A stretch of 64,000 nt of DNA, taken from positions 1 to 64,000 of the forward strand of contig DAIDIP010000006.1 of NCBI GenBank assembly GCA_027451745.1, given 5' to 3'. The stretch is from Candidatus Melainabacteria bacterium. GTDB taxonomy: Bacteria > Cyanobacteriota > Vampirovibrionia > Obscuribacterales > Obscuribacteraceae. Numbering within the stretch: position 1 is the first letter of the stretch; every line of letters starts with the position of its first letter. Positions 53,258-61,426 of this stretch are shown here, piece by piece. A program made the translations under genes and the position numbers. The notes beneath the pieces are model-generated. The model was given only the letters and a program-made list of their open reading frames with translations. It was not told the DNA's origin and searched no databases.

Positions 53258-54925
53258 ATGTCAAACCCTGTACTCGCACAAAATAGCCCGTCTTCGCAAG
53301 AAGAAATAAAGAGATCTACCAGCAAAAGAGGCTTTGTTTTTTTTGCTTTGGCTTTACTCGCAGTAAATATTTCAATGATTATATGGTCGCTCTTTGATCA
53401 TTCCTTACCGGTATATGACATGGCGTGCCATATCCTTAGCGGCTTTGCTTGCTGCGATTTGTTACAACATATTCACTTGAGAAGTATGGACTGGTGGCAA
53501 CAATTATTAGCAGTGAATCCTCTCTACCCACCCTTTGTTTATTTTATTTATGGGACTTTCAAATTACTTTTAGGTCCTCAGCATTGGGTCGATAGCCTAG
53601 TACGCTTAACTTTTGCCAATATTCTTTTTTTCAGCGTATATGGACTGGGCAAAATTCTATTTAAAGACAAAAATATTGCCCTAATGTCAAGTTTGCTTGT
53701 TTTCTGCGCTCCCATCGTTTTCAATTTAACTCATTACGACATGCTAGACATTCCAGGACTAGCCATGGTTTCGCTAGCTATATTTTGTTTAGCCTGGTGG
53801 CAAGAGCAGCCATCTATTTTGTCAAGTTTATCCTTAGGTGTTGGCTGTGCTCTTGCTGCTTTAACCAAAAACAATTGCATAGCATTCTTAGTAGCACCAC
53901 TTTTGATATCACTAATACAGGCTGCCTATACAAAGAACTGGCTAAAAATTAGGCTTTTAGTACTAGCTGGTGCGACTGCATTTATAACTATGCTTCCTTG
54001 GCTAACAATTGCTGCTCCCACAATGTTTAAGATGGTTGGTTCCTATCAGCAAAAGAAATACAATTACGATTTAATCTCTAGTGCCAATTACTACATATTT
54101 GGCTTGCCTGCTTTAGTGTCTTATTTTTTGTTTGCAATGTTTTTAATAGTGTTATGTACAGCTCCTACAGAGATACATAAGCGACTCTTTCTCGTTATGT
54201 CATCAATACTGGGAGGACTTTCTGTTTTAATCCTTTTTCCTTGGAATGAACAAATAAGATACGCTTTGCCAGCCGCAATTCCAATCGCCCTATATACAGC
54301 TTGGGGCTTCAAACATTATTGGACCCTACTCAAAACTCGTGGTCTGATTGTGATAGCCGCTCTAACCCTTGCCTTTGCTTTTATAGAAAATAATTTCACC
54401 CCATATCCTCTGCCCAGAATTCAAATACCTTGGCAAATTGCCGGCTTTATCGGTATTGAACCAGCCAGAAAAGATGAGCATCACGGCGCTGGTGGCACAT
54501 CAATGTATCCAACTCCGCCAGCTGATTGGGGCTACAGTTGGGTTATCGATACTATAAAGCCTCATTTGGGATCCACCAAACAGCAATTCTGTATAATGCC
54601 TGATTGCGAAGAAGTGAGCTCCACAATTTATTCTTATTTAGTCCGCTGCAACAATCTCAATCTTCATGCATTCACTCCTCGTAATTGGACAATGATTGGT
54701 GATGATGTGAGTTTTAATCAAAAGACAGCCCTATTTGTTCATTGGTATTTATTGAAGACCGGCAGTAATGTTTCTCCTGCTTCTCACTTTTCCGGCAAAG
54801 CAAGTGAGGAGGCATATATTCAGTGGTGTAATTTTGTCAGAAATTCCGGACACTTTAAACTAATTGGCACGAAACTTCTGCCAGATAACACTCAGTTGGA
54901 ATTGTATAAAAATTCGTCCTACTAA
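53258..54925 (+). CDS. GT39-like membrane glycosyltransferase, paralogue A
   Basis: About 555 residues with an N-terminal helix, a large first periplasmic loop holding DHSLPVYDMACH, then LLAVNPLYPPFVYFI and about nine more transmembrane helices; C-terminal soluble domain. The Asp-His and NPLYPP features fit GT-C/ArnT-like enzymes that transfer sugars from polyprenyl phosphate. The longest frame starts with TTG at 53216, but alignment with paralogue B at 61427 (both MSN...) supports ATG 53258. The paralogues match closely across the first loop. Confidence 0.82.
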   Translation: MSNPVLAQNSPSSQEEIKRSTSKRGFVFFALALLAVNISMIIWSLFDHSLPVYDMACHILSGFACCDLLQHIHLRSMDWWQQLLAVNPLYPPFVYFIYGTFKLLLGPQHWVDSLVRLTFANILFFSVYGLGKILFKDKNIALMSSLLVFCAPIVFNLTHYDMLDIPGLAMVSLAIFCLAWWQEQPSILSSLSLGVGCALAALTKNNCIAFLVAPLLISLIQAAYTKNWLKIRLLVLAGATAFITMLPWLTIAAPTMFKMVGSYQQKKYNYDLISSANYYIFGLPALVSYFLFAMFLIVLCTAPTEIHKRLFLVMSSILGGLSVLILFPWNEQIRYALPAAIPIALYTAWGFKHYWTLLKTRGLIVIAALTLAFAFIENNFTPYPLPRIQIPWQIAGFIGIEPARKDEHHGAGGTSMYPTPPADWGYSWVIDTIKPHLGSTKQQFCIMPDCEEVSSTIYSYLVRCNNLNLHAFTPRNWTMIGDDVSFNQKTALFVHWYLLKTGSNVSPASHFSGKASEEAYIQWCNFVRNSGHFKLIGTKLLPDNTQLELYKNSSY

Positions 54926-54927
54926 AG

Positions 54928-55872
54928 TTAGCTTTTTTGGACAGCAGTACTCGCTTTATCTCGATACCATTGTGCTGTTTTTGCCAAACCATCTTTAAAC
55001 GAATAAATAGGCTTCCAATCTAGCTCACGACAAATTTTTTCGTTATTAGCTACCCAAACAGATGTATCCCATTTGCGATTTGGCATTGAACCCCATTGAG
55101 GCTCTTCTTTAATCGAAAACAATTCTCGTGCAGCTGCAACAACTTCACGCAAAGTTGTTTGTTTACCTGTACCTAAATTATAAACAGCCCCAGGTTTGAT
55201 TTCTTGCGTAGCTGCTGCAATAAATGCTGAAACAGTATCGTCTATATAAATGAAATCACGAGCAATAGTTGGATCCACAAGAGGCGGCAATTTGCCTTGC
55301 AAACCATGTTCAATAATTGTCGGAATTAGCCTACCTTTATCTTCGTATGGACCATAAACTGAATATAGGCGCAGAACTACGGTAGGCAATTCCCGCTTTT
55401 GTGCATATAGCCGACAAAAATGTGTTGCAGCTGCCTTAGCAATGGCATATTCACTATTTGGCTCTACCCATTCATCTTCTTTTGGAGCATGATCTTTATA
55501 ACCATATTCTGAAGATGATCCAGCACTTACAAATGCTTCGCAACCAGTCTTCGCACATGCATGCAGTAAATTAGCCGTACCTAAAACATTCGTTGAGAGT
55601 ATGCGCTCAAGATCATTTTGCCAAGAATATGCACCATGCGCTGCAAGATGAAAAACCCAATCAGCTTTTATTTTTTCCAAAGAAGAAGTCAATACCTCTT
55701 TATCTGTCAAAGGTATTTTATGCATGATTAGGTCATTTTTAATATCATCTATTCGCCACAAATCACTTTCTGGACGACAAATAATATGCACCTGATGACC
55801 ACTGGTTAATAAGTGTCTAACTAAATTAGCACCTACAAAACCAGCAGCCCCGGTAACTAGAGCACGCTTCAT
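54928..55872 (-). CDS. NAD-dependent epimerase/dehydratase
   Basis: SDR-family sugar nucleotide enzyme of 314 residues. Rossmann motif VTGAAGFVGANLVRHL, active site SAGSSSEYG and the Tyr-x3-Lys in EYAIAKAAATHF. It may be a 4-epimerase or a 4-ketoreductase finishing one of the unusual sugars; substrate cannot be set from sequence. It shares an ATGA overlap with the sulfotransferase gene. Last gene of a six-gene minus-strand operon from 60518. Confidence 0.88.
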   Translation of the reverse strand: MKRALVTGAAGFVGANLVRHLLTSGHQVHIICRPESDLWRIDDIKNDLIMHKIPLTDKEVLTSSLEKIKADWVFHLAAHGAYSWQNDLERILSTNVLGTANLLHACAKTGCEAFVSAGSSSEYGYKDHAPKEDEWVEPNSEYAIAKAAATHFCRLYAQKRELPTVVLRLYSVYGPYEDKGRLIPTIIEHGLQGKLPPLVDPTIARDFIYIDDTVSAFIAAATQEIKPGAVYNLGTGKQTTLREVVAAARELFSIKEEPQWGSMPNRKWDTSVWVANNEKICRELDWKPIYSFKDGLAKTAQWYRDKASTAVQKS

Positions 55873-56813
55873 ACACGCACTGGTGATTTACTTAGAATAT
55901 TCTCGTAATTGAATACTTTCAAATACTGATTGGTCAGCAATTGAATTTCCAGTTGCTCGTCAGCAGACAATTCGTTAGCAGTAGCAATATTGGCTTTTGT
56001 GCTAGCTTCACGAATCGTTCCCCAAGGGTAAACTTCTTTCAAAGGTTCACCATTCCAGCTTGGCTGACTAAGAGAATCAGTTACTTCTAAGCCTAGCTTT
56101 TTGCATAGCTCGCCCAAAGTTTTCTTAGGATCTGCCATTACATCTTCAGTGCGGATAATATGAAAACGATCTGGATATTTTTCTTTGAACATTAAGGCGT
56201 AGTACTGGTTCATTGTCCAGCCTAACATGTAATGCTGCAAAGAAAGAGGTACAGGACGTTTCTTTGTGTCAGCATATGCAGACCAAGGATTGCGGACAAT
56301 ATGCAAGAAATGAGCTTCTGGCATATCATCAAGTATTTTATTAGCATCAACAGTAATGATTGGGCTATAGCCAACATACATTACTTCTTTGCCTGTACGC
56401 TTATAGTCTTTCCAAGCTTCAAAAGTAGCTTTGAAAAATGCGGCCATATTATTGGCGCGACTGCGTCCGGTCTTCTTTACATGTGCAACATATTTGGCCA
56501 TGCGATCATCGTCTGAAAAGTCAAAAGGCATATGACGGAATTTGCTCACATTAGGGGTGCGGGCTCTTACTTTGCCTTCTTCATCGATAATAGCTTTATA
56601 ATCCTGCTCAGGTGTAGCTTCTAAAGCAAACGTTGGCCAGCGATATTTCAATGGATACATTGAGCTCAAATAATCATTGACATATTTGGTTCCTGGCTGA
56701 GATTCAAACGGATAAACAAAAAGTTGTGGGTGCCCATCCAAAAAGCGGTGCGATGTATTACCGCCGTTTTCATACATTGCCCCAATCATTAACAAGCGAA
56801 AATTTTCAGTCAT
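55869..56813 (-). CDS. Sulfotransferase-family protein
   Basis: A 314-residue PAPS-dependent sulfotransferase-like protein. The 5' phosphosulfate-binding region is near the N-terminus (MIGAMYENGGNTSHRFLDGHPQL), variant from the usual GxPRSGTT; the 3'-phosphate motif IVRNPWSAYADT is good. No membrane segment. AGGAG six bases before the ATG supports the start. It probably sulfates the surface glycan, but with the altered 5' loop activity is not certain. A PAPS synthesis pathway is not in this window. Confidence 0.8.
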   Translation of the reverse strand: MTENFRLLMIGAMYENGGNTSHRFLDGHPQLFVYPFESQPGTKYVNDYLSSMYPLKYRWPTFALEATPEQDYKAIIDEEGKVRARTPNVSKFRHMPFDFSDDDRMAKYVAHVKKTGRSRANNMAAFFKATFEAWKDYKRTGKEVMYVGYSPIITVDANKILDDMPEAHFLHIVRNPWSAYADTKKRPVPLSLQHYMLGWTMNQYYALMFKEKYPDRFHIIRTEDVMADPKKTLGELCKKLGLEVTDSLSQPSWNGEPLKEVYPWGTIREASTKANIATANELSADEQLEIQLLTNQYLKVFNYENILSKSPVRV

Positions 56814-56846
56814 CTACTACTCCTGAGTGTTAGTACGTAATTATCA

Positions 56847-58076
56847 TTACTGGGCGCCATTTCTTTTTGGTTGGCCTATAGAGAAACTATAGAAGAGATT
56901 TTGTTTTTGGCCCTTTGAATGGCTTGATTTGTAAACAAAAGGAAAACCAGTAGTGATTTTTTGCGAAATTGCTTCTATGGCAAAAATCTGATTACCTGAG
57001 GGCCAAATCAGGCTACCCACTAATTTACCAGTTTTCATATCAATAGCATGAATTCCACACTGGCTTTTATTTACATCTAATCCAGGCGCATATTGGCTGA
57101 AGCGAGGAATAACTCTTGATGTACCAACAAAAGCTAAAGAAGAGCTAAAGCACAGACCTCTTGTCCAGCCTGACAGCTTCAAAACTGGCTCAAATAGCCC
57201 ATCTTCGGCATAGCCAAATTCTCCATACCCACTATTGTCAACCCATACTTTGTTTTTATAGAGTCGAGCTGAATGAGGACGAGTTAATCCACTGGCATAA
57301 ACTTCTCTACTTTTGCCTGAAAAAATTACACCGCGCTTATCCACAGGAAAATTTTTATGCCCCGGACGGCGCTTGGAAATCTCATCACAGGAGGCAGAAA
57401 AATAAGATTCTTTAATGTTGTCACCAGCGGCTATTGAATTAAGTTGAATATGATTTTGGCCAAATACGGGTCCGTCCTCTGTCTCTATACACTTTGGCCA
57501 CCAGACTCGCTCATAACCAAATTGTGAATCTAGTCTTACCACAGCATTTTGCCCCACAGCATTTGCATGTAATTGTCCACCAATCATGGCCAAATCATGA
57601 ATGTATAAACAACCTGGATAGAATCGCGATCGTACTGGAATTAATGGCTTTCCAATCAATCTAGCTTCATCTCTATCGAGCCTGTCTATGAGTCTATTTA
57701 CTACAGCCAGATCATATATTTGATTAGGGTTGCGCGTACTGGCAATATATACCAATTCTTTTTTGGCATCAAATGCAATACCAGATGGATGTGGCATACT
57801 CAAATAAGTTACTTGTGGCCGTCCATCAATTACGGTTAAAGCCAACAGCATATGTTCGTATTCACGACCGACAAGCAAAGTTATACCTTGCAATGCCTCC
57901 CAAAACTTACCCGTCACTCTAAATTGAAGTAACGATAAATCTATTTCGGCCGCTTGTCTCCATTGACTAGTAACCTGCTCAGGTTCTCGCCATTCTCCAT
58001 GGTGATGCGCCCAAAGCGTCTGTAAGTCTGAACTTCCCTTTTTTAAGCGGGATTTGTTTTTTTGAATTGTCGCCAA
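56847..58076 (-). CDS. DUF4915/TIGR03032-family protein
   Basis: A 409-residue protein of the TIGR03032/DUF4915 type, predicted beta-propeller, often seen in glycan and secreted-polymer clusters. Recognised by HANAVGQNAVVRLD, VWWPKCIE, the SYFSASCDEISKRRPGH region, VDKRGVIFSG and the HSARLYKNKVWVDNSGYGEFG segment. No signal peptide. Start is TTG at 58076 with AGGAG ten bases upstream; it lies within the GT2 gene end (34-bp overlap). Function unknown. Confidence 0.78.
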   Translation of the reverse strand: MATIQKNKSRLKKGSSDLQTLWAHHHGEWREPEQVTSQWRQAAEIDLSLLQFRVTGKFWEALQGITLLVGREYEHMLLALTVIDGRPQVTYLSMPHPSGIAFDAKKELVYIASTRNPNQIYDLAVVNRLIDRLDRDEARLIGKPLIPVRSRFYPGCLYIHDLAMIGGQLHANAVGQNAVVRLDSQFGYERVWWPKCIETEDGPVFGQNHIQLNSIAAGDNIKESYFSASCDEISKRRPGHKNFPVDKRGVIFSGKSREVYASGLTRPHSARLYKNKVWVDNSGYGEFGYAEDGLFEPVLKLSGWTRGLCFSSSLAFVGTSRVIPRFSQYAPGLDVNKSQCGIHAIDMKTGKLVGSLIWPSGNQIFAIEAISQKITTGFPFVYKSSHSKGQKQNLFYSFSIGQPKRNGAQ

Positions 58077-58735
58077 AGAAACAGTGCTCCTAAGTACATT
58101 TTTATAGCAGAACCATAATTAGTAGTAGATTTGCCCCCATGTCGACGCGTTGAAAGAAGGGGGACTTCTAAAATTGGATAATCATATTGTCTACACACAG
58201 CTACAAATTCAGCATCAATCAAATCATCTTCGCGAGAAAGTTTGAGTAAAGGCGCAAATTTGGCTGGGAATACTTTTGGAGTACCGTTAATATCCCAGAC
58301 CGGTGAATCAAACAGCATTCGACACTCAAGATTGTAAAGTAAAGAACCAAGTCTTCTTCTAAAGCTGTCTCTTATTTTTCTATTTGCTTTTACTACAACA
58401 TTAGGATAAATAAGTCCATAACCCAATACTGTTTTTAATTGCTCAGGGCTTGTTCTAGCAGAATTTGTATAGCAAATCAAATCACCGCTTGCTTGCTGCA
58501 AGCCAAGTTTGACCGCATAACCCCATCCCCCTCTTTTTGTATCAACCACTTTTATATGTGGATCTTTACGCGCTAATTCCTGGCACACACTAACTGAATT
58601 ATCTGTGCATGCATTGCAAACAAGTACGAATTCATAATCTTGTGCTACACCAGAAAATTCATTTATATAGCCTTGAATTATCGCGCCAATGTGATCAGAC
58701 TGATTATGGACAGGCAAAATGATTGAAACTAACAC
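58043..58735 (-). CDS. Glycosyltransferase family 2 (dolichol-phosphate mannosyl-type)
   Basis: Short GT-A transferase of 230 residues: LVSIILPVHNQSDHIGAIIQGYI, CNACTDNSVSVC, a KVVDTKRGGWGYAVKLGL donor segment, and TRRHGGKSTTNYGSAIKMYLGALFLWRQ near the end. It resembles DPM1-like transferases that load a polyprenyl phosphate, which would feed the GT39-like membrane enzymes of this locus. GTG start; overlaps the transketolase C gene by seven bases. Confidence 0.85.
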   Translation of the reverse strand: MLVSIILPVHNQSDHIGAIIQGYINEFSGVAQDYEFVLVCNACTDNSVSVCQELARKDPHIKVVDTKRGGWGYAVKLGLQQASGDLICYTNSARTSPEQLKTVLGYGLIYPNVVVKANRKIRDSFRRRLGSLLYNLECRMLFDSPVWDINGTPKVFPAKFAPLLKLSREDDLIDAEFVAVCRQYDYPILEVPLLSTRRHGGKSTTNYGSAIKMYLGALFLWRQFKKTNPA

Positions 58736-59658
58736 GTAACCCCCGACAATTTCATTACATCACTAACTTTTTGAGCAATTGCCTGAGGTGAAAGACCATA
58801 TCGTCCATAAAGAAAATCATGATCACCTGTAACTGAATCCGGTGGGCGAGTGAGCCCTATTCTTGTTAGTTTAGCCTTCACAGCATTGTCGGCCATACAT
58901 TCACTAACAAGTGAACCTAAGCCTCCTTGTATGTAGTGGGCTTCTACAGTAAAAATATTGGAATAATTAGAAAGCAACGACACTATATTTGGCGCCGGAT
59001 TAATGCTAGCTATTACAGCGTGAGCACAAGACAGACCAGCTTCTTTCAGTTGAGCAGCAGCCAAAGCTGTTTCATTGCTTACAGCGCCCATACTCAATAA
59101 TAGGCAGTCTTTACCTTCGCGAATCAACTGAGCTTCGCCCTCGATAAAACTCCCTTCTAGTCCAGGAACAATTGTTCTGTCATCCTTTCCTAAGCGATAG
59201 TAAATGGGTCCTTTAGCATCGAAAGTGGCTTGTAATATGCTTCTAGTTTGATTAGCATCAGCTGGTGCATAAACCGAAAGACCCAGCTGTGTACGCATCA
59301 CGCCAATATCTTCTACACCAAAGTGAGTCAATCCATTGTGACTATATTCCATTCCTCCACCAACTCCTGCTATACGCACAGGCAATTGATGAGCAATCGG
59401 TCCATTTCTAATAAACTCATATGGCCTTAAACTTGCAAAAGTGACTATCGAATAAACAAACGGTATAAAGCCTGCTTCAGCCAAGCCTGTTGCAACGCCA
59501 ACCATATTTTGTTCAGCCACACCTACATTGACATATCGATCGGGAAATTGGTCCCGAAATGGCTCTAGAGCACTGTATCCCAAATCAGCAGTTAATAAAA
59601 CAATCCGGGGATCTTTATGTGCTAGTTCAACCAAAGTTTTTATAAAAGTAAGTCTCAT
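58729..59658 (-). CDS. Transketolase, C-terminal subunit (split type)
   Basis: 309 residues covering the pyrimidine-binding and C-terminal domains of transketolase: GVAEQNMVGVATGLAEAGFIPFVYSIVTF with the glutamate of the cofactor site, then SHNGLTHFGVEDIGVMR and a C-terminal AHYIQGGLGSLV. It forms the second half with the N-terminal subunit; start and stop overlap by one base (TAATG), so equal amounts are expected. Presence in a glycan operon suggests a role in making an unusual sugar rather than central metabolism. Confidence 0.93.
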   Translation of the reverse strand: MRLTFIKTLVELAHKDPRIVLLTADLGYSALEPFRDQFPDRYVNVGVAEQNMVGVATGLAEAGFIPFVYSIVTFASLRPYEFIRNGPIAHQLPVRIAGVGGGMEYSHNGLTHFGVEDIGVMRTQLGLSVYAPADANQTRSILQATFDAKGPIYYRLGKDDRTIVPGLEGSFIEGEAQLIREGKDCLLLSMGAVSNETALAAAQLKEAGLSCAHAVIASINPAPNIVSLLSNYSNIFTVEAHYIQGGLGSLVSECMADNAVKAKLTRIGLTRPPDSVTGDHDFLYGRYGLSPQAIAQKVSDVMKLSGVTC

Positions 59659-60518
59659 TAGCCTTTATTCACATCATTGAGTGCTTGGGACAATTCGGCT
59701 TCAGACAAAGGGCTATAGTGCCACTTGATTTGTCCTTCCATGAAAGAAACGCCTTTGCCAAAAACAGTATGCGCAAGAATAACATGAGGGCGTCCATTGA
59801 CAAAGTTTAGTTCATTTACAGTAGTAACTATTTGCTCTAAATTATGTCCATCTACTTCATGCACATCCCAGCCAAAACTCTGCCATATTTCTCTAAGACG
59901 CGGCAGGTTAATAACATCTTTCGTATAACCAAAAGCCTGTTGCTTATTTAAATCCAAAATGGCACATAAATTTGCTAATTTATGATGAGCAGCAAACATT
60001 GCTGCCTCCCAAGTAGACCCCTCATTACATTCTGCATCACTCAACAGAGCAAAAACACGTCGCTTCGACTTTTGCCATTTGGCAGCTAGGGCAGCCCCAG
60101 TAGCAAAAGATAGCCCTTGTCCTAAAGAACCAGTACCAAAGTCTACTCCCGGTGTGTGCGGCTCAGGATGCACACCGAATGTAGTATCGTTCCCACAAAA
60201 CGTTGAAAGCTGCTCAGCACTAATCCAGCCCTTGAAATATAGAGCAACGTAAAGTCCAAGGGCCGCATGTCCCTTAGAAAGAACAAATCTATCACGATCT
60301 GGATTATTAGGTTGATCCGCTTCAAGTATGTATCCGTACAGTGCTTCTAATATCTCGACAACACATAGTGCAGAGCCTATATGCCCGACATGAGCACGAA
60401 ATGACTCTTTCAGTATTGCTTCGCGCATAGCGCGCGCTGACCCAAACCAAGCTTGATTAGAGGCAAGAATACTGCCACTTGGATACACTATTTGGGGACT
60501 TCCTTTTTTTTGCACCAT
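59658..60518 (-). CDS. Transketolase, N-terminal subunit (split type)
   Basis: 286 residues with the thiamine-diphosphate-binding domain: GHIGSALCVVEILEALYG, SKGHAALGLYVALYF, GTGSLGQGLSFATGAALAAK, and the cofactor motif SDAECNEGSTWEAAMFAAHHKLANLCAILDLN (GDG-type motif read as SDAE...N). First gene of the minus-strand operon. Together with the C subunit it could transfer a two-carbon ketol unit; its donor and acceptor are unknown. Confidence 0.93.
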   Translation of the reverse strand: MVQKKGSPQIVYPSGSILASNQAWFGSARAMREAILKESFRAHVGHIGSALCVVEILEALYGYILEADQPNNPDRDRFVLSKGHAALGLYVALYFKGWISAEQLSTFCGNDTTFGVHPEPHTPGVDFGTGSLGQGLSFATGAALAAKWQKSKRRVFALLSDAECNEGSTWEAAMFAAHHKLANLCAILDLNKQQAFGYTKDVINLPRLREIWQSFGWDVHEVDGHNLEQIVTTVNELNFVNGRPHVILAHTVFGKGVSFMEGQIKWHYSPLSEAELSQALNDVNKG

Positions 60519-60725
60519 TTAGACTTAATTTACACCAGCCACAGGTTGGGGAGCGATTCAATTAATAGAGTATCAAAAGATACCCCAATAAAGATGTCAA
60601 CGTTTTGCTAGAATAACAAAACAAATCTAAGCAAGCTGAAAATGCCGTTTGATTTTGTCAATACCTAAAGTATTCTAATCTAAATTACATTTTGTTTTCA
60701 ATATATTCTAGGGATATGAGCATAC

Positions 60726-61418
60726 GTGAATAAGCAACCAATGATTTTCTGGGGCGCTAAAGGCCAAGCAAAAATGCTCCACGAGTGCATGCTTAATACT
60801 GAATTTCAATTAGTAGCTCTTTTTGATTCAAAAAAAGATATAACATCACCTTTTACTAATATTCCTATATTTCACAATCAAAATGAGTTTTTGGAGTGGA
60901 TCAAACAAAACTTCAAAAATCAGACCGTGTCTTGCTTAGTTGCTATTGGGAACGGTGGTGAAGAACGGTTGCGCATACAAGAGCTTCTAAAAAAAGAAGG
61001 GCTTAAACCCATTATCGCCCAACACCGTACCGCTTTCGTAGCTGACAATGTAACTATTGGTGAGGGATCTCAAATTTTGCCGATGGCTTGCGTAAATACA
61101 GAAGCATCTATAGGACGAGCCACCATTATCAATAGCGGCGCCATAATAGAACACGAAACAAAAGTAGGCAATGGTGTACATGTAGCGCCAGGAGCCCGAT
61201 TAGCCGGATGCATAGTTGTAGAAGACTTTGCCACTATTTACACTGGCGCTGTCATAGGCCCGAGGATAAAAATAGGCCAAGGCTCAGTAGTTGGTGCTGG
61301 GGCTGTAGTACTCAAAGATGTACCGGCCTATTCACTAGTAGCAGGAATCCCTGCAAAAATAATTAAGAATCTCAAAAATACACAATCTTCAAATCACTCC
61401 ATAGCTACGAGCAAATAA
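60726..61418 (+). CDS. NeuD-family sugar O/N-acyltransferase
   Basis: A 230-residue left-handed beta-helix acyltransferase of the PglD/NeuD type. An N-terminal Rossmann-like domain (MIFWGAKGQAKMLHECM) is followed from about residue 100 by hexapeptide repeats (IGEGSQILPMACVNTEASIG, IGQGSVVGAGAVVLKD) and the end motif VAGIPAKIIKN. It transfers acetyl or another acyl from CoA to an amino sugar or sialic-acid-like sugar. Starts with GTG at 60726. Divergent from the transketolase operon; followed by GT39 paralogue B. Confidence 0.9.
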   Translation: MNKQPMIFWGAKGQAKMLHECMLNTEFQLVALFDSKKDITSPFTNIPIFHNQNEFLEWIKQNFKNQTVSCLVAIGNGGEERLRIQELLKKEGLKPIIAQHRTAFVADNVTIGEGSQILPMACVNTEASIGRATIINSGAIIEHETKVGNGVHVAPGARLAGCIVVEDFATIYTGAVIGPRIKIGQGSVVGAGAVVLKDVPAYSLVAGIPAKIIKNLKNTQSSNHSIATSK

Positions 61419-61426
61419 GATAGCCC

